From: Mycobacterium botniense | Lineage (GTDB): Bacteria > Actinomycetota > Actinomycetes > Mycobacteriales > Mycobacteriaceae | Reading direction: 5' to 3' | NCBI RefSeq assembly: GCF_010723305.1 | Contig: NZ_BLKW01000002.1 | Location: 310,001-374,000 of the forward strand | Length of the DNA stretch: 64,000 nt | Part shown: positions 17,297 through 27,901 of the stretch, piece after piece | Layout of the letters: each line of letters opens with the position of its first letter | How positions within the stretch are numbered: position 1 is the first letter of the stretch | Notes under the pieces: generated by a model | What the model saw: only the letters and a program-made list of their open reading frames with translations | What the model was told of the DNA's origin: nothing | Database searches by the model: none | Made by a program: the position numbers and the translations under genes

Positions 17297-19312
17297 ATGC
17301 GCTATGTCGTTACCGGCGGTACCGGGTTCATTGGGCGTCGCGTGGTTACCCGTCTGCTGGCGACCCGGCCCGACGCCGAGGTTTGGGTGCTCATCCGGCG
17401 CGGGTCGGCCGGCCGTTTCGAGCACCTCGCCACTGGCTGGGGGGACCGGGCGAAGCCGCTGGTCGGTGACCTGACCGCGGCCGGGCTGGGGTTGCCCGAG
17501 GAGGCGATTGCCGAGCTGGGCCGCGTTCAGCACGTGGTGCACTGCGCGGCCGTCGACGACCTCAGGGCCGGCGAGGCCGAGCAGCGCGCCGCCACTGTGG
17601 AGGGCACCCGAGCGGTGATCGAGCTGGCGCGGCGGCTGGACGCCACCCTGCACCACGTGTCCTCGATCGCGGTGGCCGGCAACTTCGCCGGTGAGTTCAC
17701 CGAAGCCGACTTCGATGTCGGCCAGGAGCTGCCCACCCCCTACCACCAGACGAAGTTCGAAGCCGAGCTGCTGGTGCGCTCGGCCCCTGCACTGCGCTAT
17801 CGCATCTATCGGCCCGGCGTGGTGGTAGGCGATTCGCGTACCGGCGAGATGGACAAGGTCCACGGGCCGGACTACTTCTTTCCGCTGTTCTTTCCGCTGC
17901 TAGCGAAGCTGGCTGTGTTGCCGCGGTTCACCCCCGTGGTGCTGCCCGACATCGGGCGCACCAACATCGTGCCGGTCGACTATGTCGCCGACGCGTTGGT
18001 CGAACTGCTGCACGCCGAAGGCCGTGACGGGCAGACATTTCACCTGACGGCACCGCAAAGCATCGGGTTGCATGGCATTTACCGCGGCATCGCCGAAGCT
18101 GCCGGTCTGCCCCCGCTGCGCGGGTCACTGCCGCGTTCGGTCGCTACTCCCGTGCTCACAATGCGTGGCCGGGCCAAGGTGTGGCGCAACATGGCGGCCA
18201 CCCAGCTCGGGATTCCCCCCGAAGTTCTCGACATCATCGACCTGGCGCCGACATTCACCTGCGATGAGACCCAGAAGGCGTTGTCCGGCAAGGGAATCGA
18301 GGTACCGGAGTTCTCCTCCTATGCACCCAGGCTGTGGCGGTACTGGGCCGAACACCTCAACCCCGACCGGTTCCGTCGCGACGACCCGGCGGGACCCCTG
18401 GCCGGACGGCACGTCATCATCACCGGCGCGTCCAGCGGTATCGGCCGCGCGTCGGCGATCGCGGTGGCTGAGCGGGGGGCGACAGTGTTCGCGCTGGCCC
18501 GCAACGCCGCCGCGCTGGACGAGCTGGTCGCCGAGATCCGCGCCAACGGTGGCGACGCGCACGCGTTTACCTGCGATGTCACCGATTCCGCGTCGGTGGA
18601 CCATACGGTCAAAGACATCCTGGGCCGGTTCGGGCATGTGGACTATCTGGTCAACAATGCCGGCCGGTCGATACGGCGCTCGGTGGTCAACGCATGCGAC
18701 CGGCTGCACGACTACGAGCGGATGATGGCGGTCAACTATTTCGGCGCGGTGCGGATGGTGCTGGCGCTGCTGCCGCACTGGCGCGAGCGCCGGTTCGGTC
18801 ACGTCGTCAACGTCTCCAGCGGCGGCGTATTGGCCCGTAATCCCCAGTACAGCGCGTATCTGCCGACGAAGGCGGCGCTGGACATGTTCGCCGACGTGGT
18901 GGCCTCGGAGACGGTGTCTGATCACATCACCTTCACCAACATCCACATGCCGTTGGTGCGCACCCCGATGATCGTGCCGTCACGGCGGCTGAACCCGGTG
19001 CGCCCGATCAGCGCTGAGCACGCCGCCGCGATGGTGGTGCGGGCTTTGATCGAAAAACCGGTGCGCATCGACACCCCGTTGGGCACACTCGCCGAGATCG
19101 GCCACTATTTCACGCCGCGGCTCTCGCGGTGGATCCTGCACCAGCTCTATCTCGGCTACCCCGATTCGCCGGCGGCGCAAGGGCTGGCATCCCCCGACAG
19201 TGCAGCACCCAGGCAGCGGCGGCCGAAACGCGCGGTCCGTGCGGTCAACCCGCTGCGCGTTCCCCGGCCGGTCCGGAAAGCGGTACGCCTGGTGCCCGGA
19301 GTGCACTGGTAG
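17297..19312 (+). CDS. acrA1: Bifunctional fatty acyl-CoA reductase, two SDR domains (Rv3391-like)
   Basis: A 671-aa protein with two Rossmann modules. The N-terminal extended SDR (GGTGFIGRRVVTRLL, later YHQTKFEAE) is the acyl-CoA/male-sterility reductase type. The C-terminal classical SDR has GASSGIGRA, NNAG and the catalytic YLPTK. It should reduce fatty acyl-CoA to aldehyde or alcohol for wax ester or plasmalogen-like lipids. ATG 17297 matches the family's usual MRYVVTGG start; ATG 17288 and upstream codons are alternatives. The cmaA1 gene that follows it in H37Rv is absent here. Confidence 0.9.
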   Translation: MRYVVTGGTGFIGRRVVTRLLATRPDAEVWVLIRRGSAGRFEHLATGWGDRAKPLVGDLTAAGLGLPEEAIAELGRVQHVVHCAAVDDLRAGEAEQRAATVEGTRAVIELARRLDATLHHVSSIAVAGNFAGEFTEADFDVGQELPTPYHQTKFEAELLVRSAPALRYRIYRPGVVVGDSRTGEMDKVHGPDYFFPLFFPLLAKLAVLPRFTPVVLPDIGRTNIVPVDYVADALVELLHAEGRDGQTFHLTAPQSIGLHGIYRGIAEAAGLPPLRGSLPRSVATPVLTMRGRAKVWRNMAATQLGIPPEVLDIIDLAPTFTCDETQKALSGKGIEVPEFSSYAPRLWRYWAEHLNPDRFRRDDPAGPLAGRHVIITGASSGIGRASAIAVAERGATVFALARNAAALDELVAEIRANGGDAHAFTCDVTDSASVDHTVKDILGRFGHVDYLVNNAGRSIRRSVVNACDRLHDYERMMAVNYFGAVRMVLALLPHWRERRFGHVVNVSSGGVLARNPQYSAYLPTKAALDMFADVVASETVSDHITFTNIHMPLVRTPMIVPSRRLNPVRPISAEHAAAMVVRALIEKPVRIDTPLGTLAEIGHYFTPRLSRWILHQLYLGYPDSPAAQGLASPDSAAPRQRRPKRAVRAVNPLRVPRPVRKAVRLVPGVHW

Positions 19313-19358
19313 GACAGCGATCTCGGACCGCTCGCCGCGCCCGGTATCGTTATCCGCA

Positions 19359-20402
19359 GTGGAGGTAACCCCGGTTTTCGCCGATGTGGACACCGGCGTC
19401 GACGATGCGCTGGCCCTGATGTATCTGCTTGCCGGCGCGGATGTGGTCGGTATCGCCTCGACCGGCGGAAACGTTGCGGTGCAGCAGGTTTGCGCGAACA
19501 ACCTCGGTCTGCTCGAGTTGTGCGGCGCCCCCGGCATACCGGTGTCGCGGGGAGCCGACCAGCCCCTGAGCTGCCCGCTGCGCACTGGCGAGAAAACCCA
19601 CGGTAGCCGGGGGTTGGGATACGCTGAGTTGCCGCCCAGCAACCGCCGGCTCACCGATTATGACTCCGCCGCGGCCTGGGTGCGTGCCGCGCACAGCTAT
19701 CCCGGCACGCTGGTCGGTGTTGCCACTGGGCCGCTGACCAACCTGGCGCTCGCGCTGCGCGCCGAACCCGACCTGCCGAGGCTGCTGCGCCGGCTGGTGA
19801 TCATGGGCGGAGCATATGACTACCGCGGCAACACCACACCGGTGGCGGAATTCAATATCAGCGCCGACCCCGAGGCAGCTGCCGAGGTGTTCGCCGGCTG
19901 GGCTGCCACAGCGGGCGGGGACGAGCCGCATGTGATTGTGTGCGGATTGGACCTGACCCAGAAGGTCGCGATGACACCGGAGCTGCTCGCCGAGTTGGCG
20001 GCCACCGCCAACTCGGCGACGACGATACTGAGCCCGCATGACGAGCGCGGCACCCGGTCGGCGGCGCCGAATCCGCTGATCCGGGTGATCGAAGACGCGA
20101 TGCGGTTCTACTTCGAGGCCCACGATGACCGCGGCCACGGGTATCTGGCGCATCTGCATGACCCGCTGGCTGCCGCCGTCGCGCTGGATCCGGGGCTGGT
20201 AACGGCGCGGCCCGCGACGGTCGACGTCGAGCTCGCCGGGACCCTGACCCGCGGCATGACTGTTGTCGACTGGTCGGGGCGTTGGGGCCGAAAGCCTAAC
20301 GCGCTCATTGGTATCGACGTCGACCCGGCGGTGTTCTTCGACCGGTTCATCACACAGGTCGGGGTGTTGGCTCGCCGGCTTGGCTCGCCGAACGTGCACT
20401 GA
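19359..20402 (+). CDS. iunH: Inosine-uridine-type nucleoside hydrolase (Rv3393-like)
   Basis: A 347-aa nucleoside N-ribohydrolase that would release base from ribonucleosides in purine/pyrimidine salvage. The calcium-binding DVDTGVDDALAL signature is at residues 9-20, and FNISADPEAA is the second active-site block. The start is the GTG at 19359, which places the signature at the very N-terminus as usual. It lies 46 bp after acrA1. The 3' end of the coding sequence itself forms one arm of the downstream hairpin. Confidence 0.9.
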   Translation: MEVTPVFADVDTGVDDALALMYLLAGADVVGIASTGGNVAVQQVCANNLGLLELCGAPGIPVSRGADQPLSCPLRTGEKTHGSRGLGYAELPPSNRRLTDYDSAAAWVRAAHSYPGTLVGVATGPLTNLALALRAEPDLPRLLRRLVIMGGAYDYRGNTTPVAEFNISADPEAAAEVFAGWAATAGGDEPHVIVCGLDLTQKVAMTPELLAELAATANSATTILSPHDERGTRSAAPNPLIRVIEDAMRFYFEAHDDRGHGYLAHLHDPLAAAVALDPGLVTARPATVDVELAGTLTRGMTVVDWSGRWGRKPNALIGIDVDPAVFFDRFITQVGVLARRLGSPNVH

Positions 20403-20447
20403 CGGCGGTATTTTCGCGGTTTTTTCGCCATGGCTGCACGTTCGGCG
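20386..20447 (+). terminator. Long hairpin at the iunH 3' end
   Basis: CGCCGAACGTGCA (20386-20398) is perfectly complementary to TGCACGTTCGGCG (20435-20447). The loop holds a T-run and an inner GGCG/CGCC pair. The left arm lies in the last codons of iunH and the right arm just before the convergent imuB stop, so it may terminate both transcripts. Confidence 0.7.
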
Positions 20448-20456
20448 CAAAAACCG

Positions 20457-22040
20457 TTACTCGTAGATTCCTTCCAGATACCACCGTCGCCGGCGGTAAC
20501 ACAGCAGCAGCGCGGTGCCGGGATCAGATGCGCACCGGCCGGCCAGCAGCACCTGGGCGCGGGCGGTGCGGCCCGCCGGACCACCCGCCCCCTCCGGGGC
20601 CCACCACCGCTCGTCAACCGGCCACGGTCCGGCCCACCAGCGCACCCGGTCGTCTCGACCGTGGGCGGTCAGCCGCACCGGGTCGGCGGAAAACAGTCCC
20701 CGACCAGTTACCCGCACCGGATGATCTTGGGCGTCAAGCAATTCCACTGGATCATCGAGTAGGACGCTTGGTGCGGGGTCGGGTATTCGACCGGGCCACG
20801 GCTGGTGTGGGTCAGCTCGCGGCACCGGCTCGTCGCCCAGCGGTGTCAGCGTGATACGTTCGGCGGGCCCGCGACCACCGCTGAGCACCGGCACCTGCAC
20901 CGCCTGGTGTCCCAGCAGGCCCTGCACCCGGACCAGCGCCCGGCGGGCCCGCAGCCGGTCGTCTTCACCGAGACCGCCCCATAACGGCAACTGCAGCGCC
21001 GCACCGGACACCACCTCTATCGCCTGCAGCCGCAGCCGTGTCACCGGCGCCGTTGGGCGGTCGATAGTCCGATTGTGCAACCACCCGTCCAGCTGCCAGC
21101 GCACCCGGTCGGCGGTGGCGTCCTCGGTTAACGGCTCAGCGCATCGCCACACCCGGTTCAGCTCTTCGCCGTTGGCGGTGACGGCATGGATGGCCAGCCG
21201 GGTGCATCCCACTCCGGCAGCGAGCAGTCTGTGATGCAAGGCGGCAGCCAGCGAGCGTCCGGCAAATGCCGCGGCATCGACCCGGTCGACCGGCGGGTCG
21301 CAGTGCAGCACAGCATCCAGTTCCGGTGGCGGCCCGCCCCCGGAGGGCGGACGTTCCGGTTCACCGCAGGCGAACCGGTGCGCAACCAGCGCATCGGCGC
21401 CGAACCTGGACGCCACCTCGGCGCGCGGGAGCGCAGCAAATTGCCCGATGGTGCGAATCCCCATCCGCCACAACAGTTCCGCCAACCCTTTTCGCCCGGG
21501 GCCGGAGAGGCTGGGCTCGGTGGCGAGCTGGCGGATCGACAGCGCGGAGAGGAACGGGACGTCTTCCCCCGGCGCCACAATACGGCCCGCGCGTGCGGCG
21601 AAGACCGCAGTCGACAGGCGATCGGCAATGCCGACTTGACACTCGGCGCCGGCGGCGGCCACCGCGTCGGTCAGCTGCTCGGCCGCTGCCGGCTCGGATC
21701 CGAAAACGCGGGCCGCCCCGCGCACCGGCAAGACCAGGAGTCCCGGCCGCAGCACCTCGGCGCGGGGGACCAGTTCGTTCACCGCTGCGACCACCCTCTC
21801 GAAGAAACGGGCGTCGCGGTCGGGGTCGGCGGTCGCGACGTGCAGTTGCGGGCATCGGGACACCGCTTCCCGCCGTCGCAGGCCGCGCTGCACTCCCGCC
21901 GAACGGGCGGCCGACGAGCAGGCGATCACCCGGTTGGCCAGGGTGACTGCGACCGGGGCCGTCGCGGGGAGGTCTGCAGCGGCTGCTGCGGCGACCGCAG
22001 GCCAGTCCATGCACCAGATCGCCAACACCCGGGAGGCCAC
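20457..22040 (-). CDS. imuB: Mutasome scaffold ImuB, Y-family polymerase homologue (Rv3394c-like)
   Basis: A 527-aa Y-family DNA polymerase homologue that acts as the hub of the DnaE2 mutasome instead of synthesising DNA. The beta-clamp-binding motif QLPLWG is present at residues 350-355, as in M. tuberculosis ImuB. The acidic polymerase catalytic triad is not evident, consistent with a non-catalytic role. The start is GTG at 22040 with GAGGTGG upstream. It begins 9 bp after the imuA' stop, so the two are one operon under the SOS box at 22800. Confidence 0.93.
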   Translation of the reverse strand: MASRVLAIWCMDWPAVAAAAAADLPATAPVAVTLANRVIACSSAARSAGVQRGLRRREAVSRCPQLHVATADPDRDARFFERVVAAVNELVPRAEVLRPGLLVLPVRGAARVFGSEPAAAEQLTDAVAAAGAECQVGIADRLSTAVFAARAGRIVAPGEDVPFLSALSIRQLATEPSLSGPGRKGLAELLWRMGIRTIGQFAALPRAEVASRFGADALVAHRFACGEPERPPSGGGPPPELDAVLHCDPPVDRVDAAAFAGRSLAAALHHRLLAAGVGCTRLAIHAVTANGEELNRVWRCAEPLTEDATADRVRWQLDGWLHNRTIDRPTAPVTRLRLQAIEVVSGAALQLPLWGGLGEDDRLRARRALVRVQGLLGHQAVQVPVLSGGRGPAERITLTPLGDEPVPRADPHQPWPGRIPDPAPSVLLDDPVELLDAQDHPVRVTGRGLFSADPVRLTAHGRDDRVRWWAGPWPVDERWWAPEGAGGPAGRTARAQVLLAGRCASDPGTALLLCYRRRRWYLEGIYE

Positions 22041-22049
22041 CGGACCACC

Positions 22050-22748
22050 TCATCCCGCCGGTGCCCGCAGGGTGCGTCCCCGCCCGGGCACCCGGCCAAT
22101 CTGAAGCCGCACCCTGCGGATCCGCCCGAACCCGGGAACAGCGGTATCGCAGGTGGTTTCATAGCCGCAGACCCGGGCTTCCAACCGCATCGACGCCCCC
22201 TGCCAGTCGCCGTGGGTGATCAGCAGGGTGCAGCCTTTGTGACGGGCACGGGCCGTCAGCACCCTCGCCCGGGCCGGCGGCACCGCACGCCCGCGCAGGT
22301 CAAGCGCGACCAGATCCATCCCGTCCGTGAGCACCGCAGCGACCCCCACCGGATCGGCGCCAGGATGGGGTATCACTGCGAGCCGGCTCAGATCCGCTCC
22401 CATCTCCACGGCAGCCAGCAATCCGATGTCCGGTTGCCCGACGATGGCCGCATTCCCGCCGGCGGCCGTCACCGCAGCCACCATGCTCAGTAATAGCGAC
22501 CGGGCTCCCGACAGTACCGCCACCGTCCCGCGTGGCAACGCCTCAGGCAGCACATCTGTCAGTAATTCCGGGACGGCCAGCGTGGTCTCCGACACCGGCA
22601 GCAGGTCATCCCTCTGAGCACGCTCAGAGGGATGACCGGCACGTCCGGCACCCCCCTTCTCCGATAGCGCCGCCATCCGGCGGCGTAGCAATTTCAGCTG
22701 CTCAGCACGGTCGCCATCACGTTGATCGGAGGCAAGAGCCGCCGTCAT
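22050..22748 (-). CDS. imuA': Mutasome accessory factor ImuA' (Rv3395c-like)
   Basis: ImuA' is a RecA-fold-related partner of ImuB and DnaE2 in damage-induced mutagenesis. The sequence has a RecA-like core without a classical Walker A ([22 protein letters not shown]) and ends in a basic tail ([17 protein letters not shown]). Two ATGs are in tandem. I favour the second (22748) because it lies five bases from a perfect AGGAGG; the first is 22751. The start is about 50 bp downstream of the LexA-type box. Confidence 0.92.
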   Translation of the reverse strand: MTAALASDQRDGDRAEQLKLLRRRMAALSEKGGAGRAGHPSERAQRDDLLPVSETTLAVPELLTDVLPEALPRGTVAVLSGARSLLLSMVAAVTAAGGNAAIVGQPDIGLLAAVEMGADLSRLAVIPHPGADPVGVAAVLTDGMDLVALDLRGRAVPPARARVLTARARHKGCTLLITHGDWQGASMRLEARVCGYETTCDTAVPGFGRIRRVRLQIGRVPGRGRTLRAPAG

Positions 22749-22799
22749 CATCACCTCCTGCGACCCACCGGGCAGCCGGAACCGGACTCTCCACTGTTT

Positions 22800-22815
22800 T
22801 CGAATATATGTTCGA
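22800..22815. promoter_or_regulatory. LexA/SOS box of imuA'-imuB
   Basis: TCGAATATATGTTCGA fits the mycobacterial LexA consensus TCGAAC-N4-GTTCGA at 11 of 12 defined positions. It differs from the dnaE2 box in a single centre base and carries the same T at position 6. Confidence 0.92.
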
Positions 22816-22897
22816 TACAGTCGAGTAAACACCCCGCCCTCGACAACGTCAACCGCTCATTACGGCAAAGGGGGAAACCCTGTTCGGGACCGGGTAA

Positions 22898-24490
22898 TCA
22901 CTCCCACTCGATGGTGGCCGGCGGTTTGCTGGTGACATCCAGCACCACCCGGTTGACCTCGGCGACCTCATTAGTGATCCGGGTGGAGATACGCTCCAGC
23001 ACCTCATAGGGCACCCTGGTCCAGTCGGCGGTCATCGCATCTTCGCTGGACACCGGCCGCAGCACTATCGGGTGCCCGTAGGTGCGGTCGTCGCCCTGCA
23101 CGCCGACTGAGCGGATATCGGCCAGCAGGACGACCGGGCATTGCCAGATCTGCTTGTCCAGGCCTGCGGCGGTCAGCTCCTCACGGGCGATCGCGTCCGC
23201 ACGCCGCAGCGTGTCCAGCCGCTGTGCGGTGACCTCACCGACGATACGGATCGCTAAACCTGGTCCTGGAAATGGCTGGCGCACAACGATTTCTTCGGGT
23301 AAACCTAACTCCCGACCGACTGCACGCACCTCGTCTTTAAACAGCAACCGCAGCGGCTCAACGAGTTTGAACTTCAAGTCGCCGGGCAGGCCGCCCACGT
23401 TATGGTGGCTTTTGATGGTCGCGGTGCCGCTGCCTCCGCCGGACTCGACCACGTCCGGGTACAGCGTGCCCTGCACCAGAAAATCGATACTCTTTCCAGA
23501 AAGATTGTTGCCCAAGATATCTCGGACAGCACCTTCGAAGGCGCGAATGAACTGGCGGCCGATGATCTTGCGCTTACCCTCGGGTGACGTCACCCCGCGC
23601 AGCGCGTCGAGGAACGTCGCCGCCGCGTCGACAGTGACCAGATGAGCGCCGGTGACGGCGACGAAATCGCGCTGCACCTGCGTGCGCTCGCCGGCGCGCA
23701 ACAGCCCGTGATCGACGAAGACACAGGTCAACCGATCACCAATGGCACGCTGCACCAGCGCTGCGGCCACCGCGGAATCGACACCGCCGGACAGCCCGCA
23801 CAGAGCGTGGCCAGCACCGATTTGATTGCGTACCTGCTCGACCAGGGTGTCGACGATGTGGGCAGGGGTCCACTCCGCGCCCAGCCCGGCGAAATCGTGC
23901 AGGAACCGGCTGAGCACGTGTTGACCGTGCGGGGTGTGCATCACCTCCGGGTGGTACTGCACCCCCGCCAGGCGCCGCTCCCGGTTCTCGAACGCCGCCA
24001 CCGGCGAACCCGGGCTGGTGGCGACCACGTCGAATCCCGCCGGGGCGGCCGTGACGGCATCCCCATGGCTCATCCAGACCGGCTGAGTCTCCGGTAATCC
24101 CGAATGCAGCTCGCCACCAAGGACTTTCAGTTCAGTTCGGCCGTACTCGCGGGTACCGGTCCGCACGACGGCGCCGCCAAGGGCCTGCGCCATGGCCTGA
24201 AAGCCGTAGCAGATGCCGAACACCGGCAGACCCAAGTCGAATAATGCCGAGTCCAATTGCGGAGCCCCGTCGGCATAGACGCTGGCCGGCCCACCGGACA
24301 GCACGAGCGCCAGCGGATCGCGGGCCTTGATCTCCTCCACCGAGGCTGTGTGGCCGATGACCTCCGAGAACACCCGCGCTTCCCGGATCCGGCGGGCGAT
24401 CAACTGGGCGTACTGCGCACCGAAATCGATGACTAGCACCGGGCGGGGCGGCGCCGGCCCGCCCGCGCCGGGATCAGCAGATTCGGCCAC
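22898..24490 (-). CDS. guaA: GMP synthase, glutamine-hydrolysing (Rv3396c-like)
   Basis: A 530-aa GuaA that converts XMP to GMP. The class I glutaminase domain has nucleophile C94 (FGICYGFQ) and the H180/E182 pair (QYHPEVM). The ATP-pyrophosphatase P-loop is SGGVDSA at 234-240. The C-terminal dimerisation domain ends PATIEWE, as in complete GuaA. The start is GTG at 24490. It works downstream of GuaB2, encoded about 8 kb away. It is the first gene upstream of imuA' on the same strand, but the SOS box separates them. Confidence 0.96.
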   Translation of the reverse strand: MAESADPGAGGPAPPRPVLVIDFGAQYAQLIARRIREARVFSEVIGHTASVEEIKARDPLALVLSGGPASVYADGAPQLDSALFDLGLPVFGICYGFQAMAQALGGAVVRTGTREYGRTELKVLGGELHSGLPETQPVWMSHGDAVTAAPAGFDVVATSPGSPVAAFENRERRLAGVQYHPEVMHTPHGQHVLSRFLHDFAGLGAEWTPAHIVDTLVEQVRNQIGAGHALCGLSGGVDSAVAAALVQRAIGDRLTCVFVDHGLLRAGERTQVQRDFVAVTGAHLVTVDAAATFLDALRGVTSPEGKRKIIGRQFIRAFEGAVRDILGNNLSGKSIDFLVQGTLYPDVVESGGGSGTATIKSHHNVGGLPGDLKFKLVEPLRLLFKDEVRAVGRELGLPEEIVVRQPFPGPGLAIRIVGEVTAQRLDTLRRADAIAREELTAAGLDKQIWQCPVVLLADIRSVGVQGDDRTYGHPIVLRPVSSEDAMTADWTRVPYEVLERISTRITNEVAEVNRVVLDVTSKPPATIEWE

Positions 24491-24727
24491 GGTCCTTCAG
24501 TCTAGTGGCGGCCGGTGCCGCCGGTGCCGGCGTCGCACGTCAGCTGTGCGGCCACGGCCCCTGCGGCCTGATGCAGGCGCTCGTTCAGCGACCCGCACCT
24601 GATATACAGGACGTGCATTCGCGGCGGGATGGGGGCGGTCGACCTGACTGTTTCGATATCGGCGTGAACGTGCCGGCGCCGACGGCAGATGAGGTGGTAG
24701 CGGCCGAATGCCCGGAAGGGGGTCCAT

Positions 24728-25468
24728 ATGCTGGGTTTGCCGGAGACGGTACACGCGTGTCTGTTCGACCTCGACGGTGTGCTCACCGACACCGCCAGTG
24801 TGCATACCAAAGCCTGGAAGGCCATGTTCGACGCCTACCTGTCCCACCGGGCCAAGCGCACCGGTGAAAAGTTCGTCCCCTTCGATCCGGTTGCCGACTA
24901 CCGCCGATACGTCGACGGTAAAAAGCGCGAGGACGGGGTGCGGTCCTTTCTGAGCAGTCGCGGCATCGAACTGCCCGAGGGTAATCCCGGCGATCCCCCG
25001 GACGCGGAGACGATACACGGTCTGGGGAACCGCAAAAACGACATGTTTCAAAAGACCCTGCACGATGAGGGTGTCGAGGTGTTCGACGGCTCGCGCCGCT
25101 ACCTGCAGGCGGTCACCGACGCTGGTCTGGCGGTGGCGGTGGTGTCCTCCAGCGCCAACACCCGCGAGGTGCTGGAGGTCAGCGGCCTGGACCGGTACGT
25201 GCAGCAGCGGGTGGACGGTGTGACACTGCGCGAAGAACACCTCGCCGGCAAACCGGCCCCGGACTCGTTCCTGCGCGCCGCGCAACTGCTCGGGGTCGAA
25301 CCGGATGCGGCGGCGGTGTTCGAAGACGCGCTGTCGGGCGTGGCGGCGGGCCGGGCGGGCAACTTCGGGTTCGTCGTCGGGGTCGACCGGCTGGGTCAGG
25401 CTGAGGAGTTGCGCCGCAACGGCGCCGACATCGTGGTAACCGATCTCGCCGAACTGCTGGAGGCCTGA
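24728..25468 (+). CDS. Beta-phosphoglucomutase-like HAD hydrolase (Rv3400-like)
   Basis: A 246-aa HAD-superfamily protein of the beta-phosphoglucomutase family. It carries the nucleophile/acid pair [28 protein letters not shown] (motif II), K in [11 protein letters not shown] and the acidic FEDALSG (motif IV). It should interconvert beta-glucose-1-phosphate and glucose-6-phosphate. The GH65 phosphorylase gene starts 3 bp later, and the pair is a classic alpha-glucoside phosphorolysis unit. A strong GGAAGGGGG lies before the ATG. Confidence 0.92.
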   Translation: MLGLPETVHACLFDLDGVLTDTASVHTKAWKAMFDAYLSHRAKRTGEKFVPFDPVADYRRYVDGKKREDGVRSFLSSRGIELPEGNPGDPPDAETIHGLGNRKNDMFQKTLHDEGVEVFDGSRRYLQAVTDAGLAVAVVSSSANTREVLEVSGLDRYVQQRVDGVTLREEHLAGKPAPDSFLRAAQLLGVEPDAAAVFEDALSGVAAGRAGNFGFVVGVDRLGQAEELRRNGADIVVTDLAELLEA

Positions 25469-25470
25469 TC

Positions 25471-27858
25471 ATGATCACCGAGGAAGCCTTCACCGTCGAA
25501 CCCTGGCATGTGCGCGAGACCCGGCTGGATTTGAACATCCTGGCGCAGTCGGAATCGGTGTTCGCGCTGTCCAACGGGCACATCGGGCTACGGGGCAACC
25601 TCGACGAAGGCGAGCCGTGGGGGCTGCCGGGCACCTATTTGAACTCGTTCTATGAAGTGCGCCCGCTGCCCTACGCCGAAGCCGGCTACGGGTATCCGGA
25701 GGCGGGCCAGACCGTTGTCAATGTCACCAACGGCAAAATCCTGCGCCTGTTCGTCGGCGACGAGCCGTTCGACGTCCGCTACGGCGAGTTGCTCAGCCAC
25801 GAGCGGGTGCTCGACCTGCGGGCCGGGACGCTGACCCGCCACGCGCACTGGCGCTCACCTGCGGGCACGCAGGTCAAGATCTGCTCCACCCGGCTGGTGT
25901 CGCTGGCACACCGCGCCGTCGCGGCCATCGAGTACGTGGTCGAAGCGCTCGACGAATTCGTCCGGGTCACAGTGCAATCCGAGCTGGTGACCAACGAGGA
26001 CCAGCCGGAGATCTCAGGCGACCCGCGGGTGGCGGCCGTTTTGGAGCACCCGCTGGAGGCCGTCGAACATGAGCAGATCGGCCACGGGGCGCTGCTGATG
26101 CACCGGACCAAGGCCAGCGGACTGATGATGGCCGCGGCAATGGACCACGAGGTGGAGGTGCCCGGCCGAGTCGAAGTCTCCACCGACGCGCGACCGGATC
26201 TGGCCCGGACCACGGTGATCTGTGGGCTTCGCCCGGGCCAGAAACTGCGCATTATCAAATACCTCGCTTATGGCTGGTCAAGCCTGCGGTCCCGCCCGGC
26301 GCTGCGTGACCAGGCCGCCGCCGCGCTGACCGGCGCCCGCTATTCGGGCTGGCAGGGGCTGCTGGACGCGCAGCGCGCCTATCTCGACGACTTCTGGGAC
26401 AGCGCCGACGTCGAGGTCGAGGGCGACCCGGAAAGCCAGCAAGCCGTGCGCTTCGGGCTGTTTCACCTGTTGCAGGCGAGCGCGCGCGCCGAGCGGCGCG
26501 CGATCGGGGCCAAGGGGCTCACCGGCACCGGCTATGACGGGCACGCCTTCTGGGACACCGAGGCATTCGTGCTGCCGGTGCTGACCTACACCGCCCCGCG
26601 CGCGGCCGCCGACGCGCTGCGGTGGCGGGCGTCGATCCTGGACCTGGCCAAGGAGCGCGCGGCCCAGCTCGGTCTGGCCGGCGCGTGTTTTCCCTGGCGC
26701 ACCATCCGCGGGCAGGAATGCTCGGCCTACTGGCCGGCCGGCACCGCAGCCTGGCACGTCAACGCCGACATCGCAGCGGCGTTCGAGCGGTACCGGGTGG
26801 TCACCGGGGACGACTCGCTGGAAAAGGAGTGCGGCCTGGCGGTGCTGGTGGAAACCGCGCGGCTGTGGCTGTCACTGGGCCACCACGACCGCCACGGCGT
26901 CTGGCATCTCGACGGGGTGACCGGCCCCGACGAGTACACCGCCGTCGTCCGCGACAACGTGTTCACCAATCTGATGGCAGCCCACAACCTGCGCACGGCC
27001 GCCGAGGCCTGTACCCGCCACCCCGAGGCGGCCCACGCGATGGGTGTGAGCACCGAGGAGATGGCCGCCTGGCGTCACGCCGCCGACGCCGTGCACATTC
27101 CCTACGACGAGGAACTGGGCGTGCACCAGCAATGCGAGGGGTTCACCACCCTTGCCGAGTGGGATTTCACCGCCCACACGATGTACCCGTTGTTGTTGCA
27201 CGCGCCGTATGTCCGGCTGTACTCGGCGCAGGTGATCAAGCAGGCCGACCTGGTGCTGGCGATGCAGTGGCACAGCCACGCGTTCACCCCCGAGCAGAAG
27301 GCCCGCAACGTCGATTACTACGAACGGCGCACCGTACGCGACTCGTCGCTGTCGGCCTGCACCCAGGCGGGGATGTGCGCCGAGGTCGGGCATCTGGACC
27401 TCGCGCATGACTACGCCTACGAGGCGGCGCTGATCGACCTGCGCGATTTGCACCACAACACCCGCGACGGGCTGCACATGGCGTCGCTGGCCGGGGCCTG
27501 GATCGCGCTGGTCGCCGGCTTCGGCGGGGTACGCGACGACGAGGGCGTGCTCTCGCTGAACCCCGCCCTGCCGGACGGCATCTCGGATTTGCGGTTTCGG
27601 TTGCGCTGGCACGGTTTTCGGCTCACCGTGCATGTCACCCACGCCGACGTCACCTACACCCTGCGCGACGGGCCGGGCGGTTCGCTGACCATCCGGCACG
27701 CCGGGGAGGATCTCACGCTGAGCACGGATGCGCCCTGCACTGTCGCCCTGCAACCCCGGGTGCCGCTGCTGCCGCCGCCGCAGCAGCCGCCGGGCCGCGA
27801 GCCGACACGCCGGCGCCTGGTCCGGCCTCGCCTACCGGTGTCCAGCCAGCTGGACTGA
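25471..27858 (+). CDS. GH65 glycoside phosphorylase (maltose/trehalose/kojibiose type, Rv3401-like)
   Basis: A 795-aa GH65 family protein. The N-terminal beta-sandwich begins FTVEPWHVRETRLDLNILAQSESVFALSNGHIGLRGN. The catalytic barrel contains TGYDGHAFWDTEAFVLP and the proton donor Glu in VTGPDEYTAVVRDNVFTN. A C-terminal sandwich and a Pro/Arg-rich tail follow. It probably phosphorolyses an alpha-linked disaccharide to beta-glucose-1-phosphate for the mutase next door. Which disaccharide (trehalose, maltose or kojibiose) cannot be decided here. Confidence 0.92.
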   Translation: MITEEAFTVEPWHVRETRLDLNILAQSESVFALSNGHIGLRGNLDEGEPWGLPGTYLNSFYEVRPLPYAEAGYGYPEAGQTVVNVTNGKILRLFVGDEPFDVRYGELLSHERVLDLRAGTLTRHAHWRSPAGTQVKICSTRLVSLAHRAVAAIEYVVEALDEFVRVTVQSELVTNEDQPEISGDPRVAAVLEHPLEAVEHEQIGHGALLMHRTKASGLMMAAAMDHEVEVPGRVEVSTDARPDLARTTVICGLRPGQKLRIIKYLAYGWSSLRSRPALRDQAAAALTGARYSGWQGLLDAQRAYLDDFWDSADVEVEGDPESQQAVRFGLFHLLQASARAERRAIGAKGLTGTGYDGHAFWDTEAFVLPVLTYTAPRAAADALRWRASILDLAKERAAQLGLAGACFPWRTIRGQECSAYWPAGTAAWHVNADIAAAFERYRVVTGDDSLEKECGLAVLVETARLWLSLGHHDRHGVWHLDGVTGPDEYTAVVRDNVFTNLMAAHNLRTAAEACTRHPEAAHAMGVSTEEMAAWRHAADAVHIPYDEELGVHQQCEGFTTLAEWDFTAHTMYPLLLHAPYVRLYSAQVIKQADLVLAMQWHSHAFTPEQKARNVDYYERRTVRDSSLSACTQAGMCAEVGHLDLAHDYAYEAALIDLRDLHHNTRDGLHMASLAGAWIALVAGFGGVRDDEGVLSLNPALPDGISDLRFRLRWHGFRLTVHVTHADVTYTLRDGPGGSLTIRHAGEDLTLSTDAPCTVALQPRVPLLPPPQQPPGREPTRRRLVRPRLPVSSQLD

Positions 27859-27901
27859 CGGCGCCCGTGAGCCGCCGGCGACCGGCTGTGCGGACCTGCG
27901 G

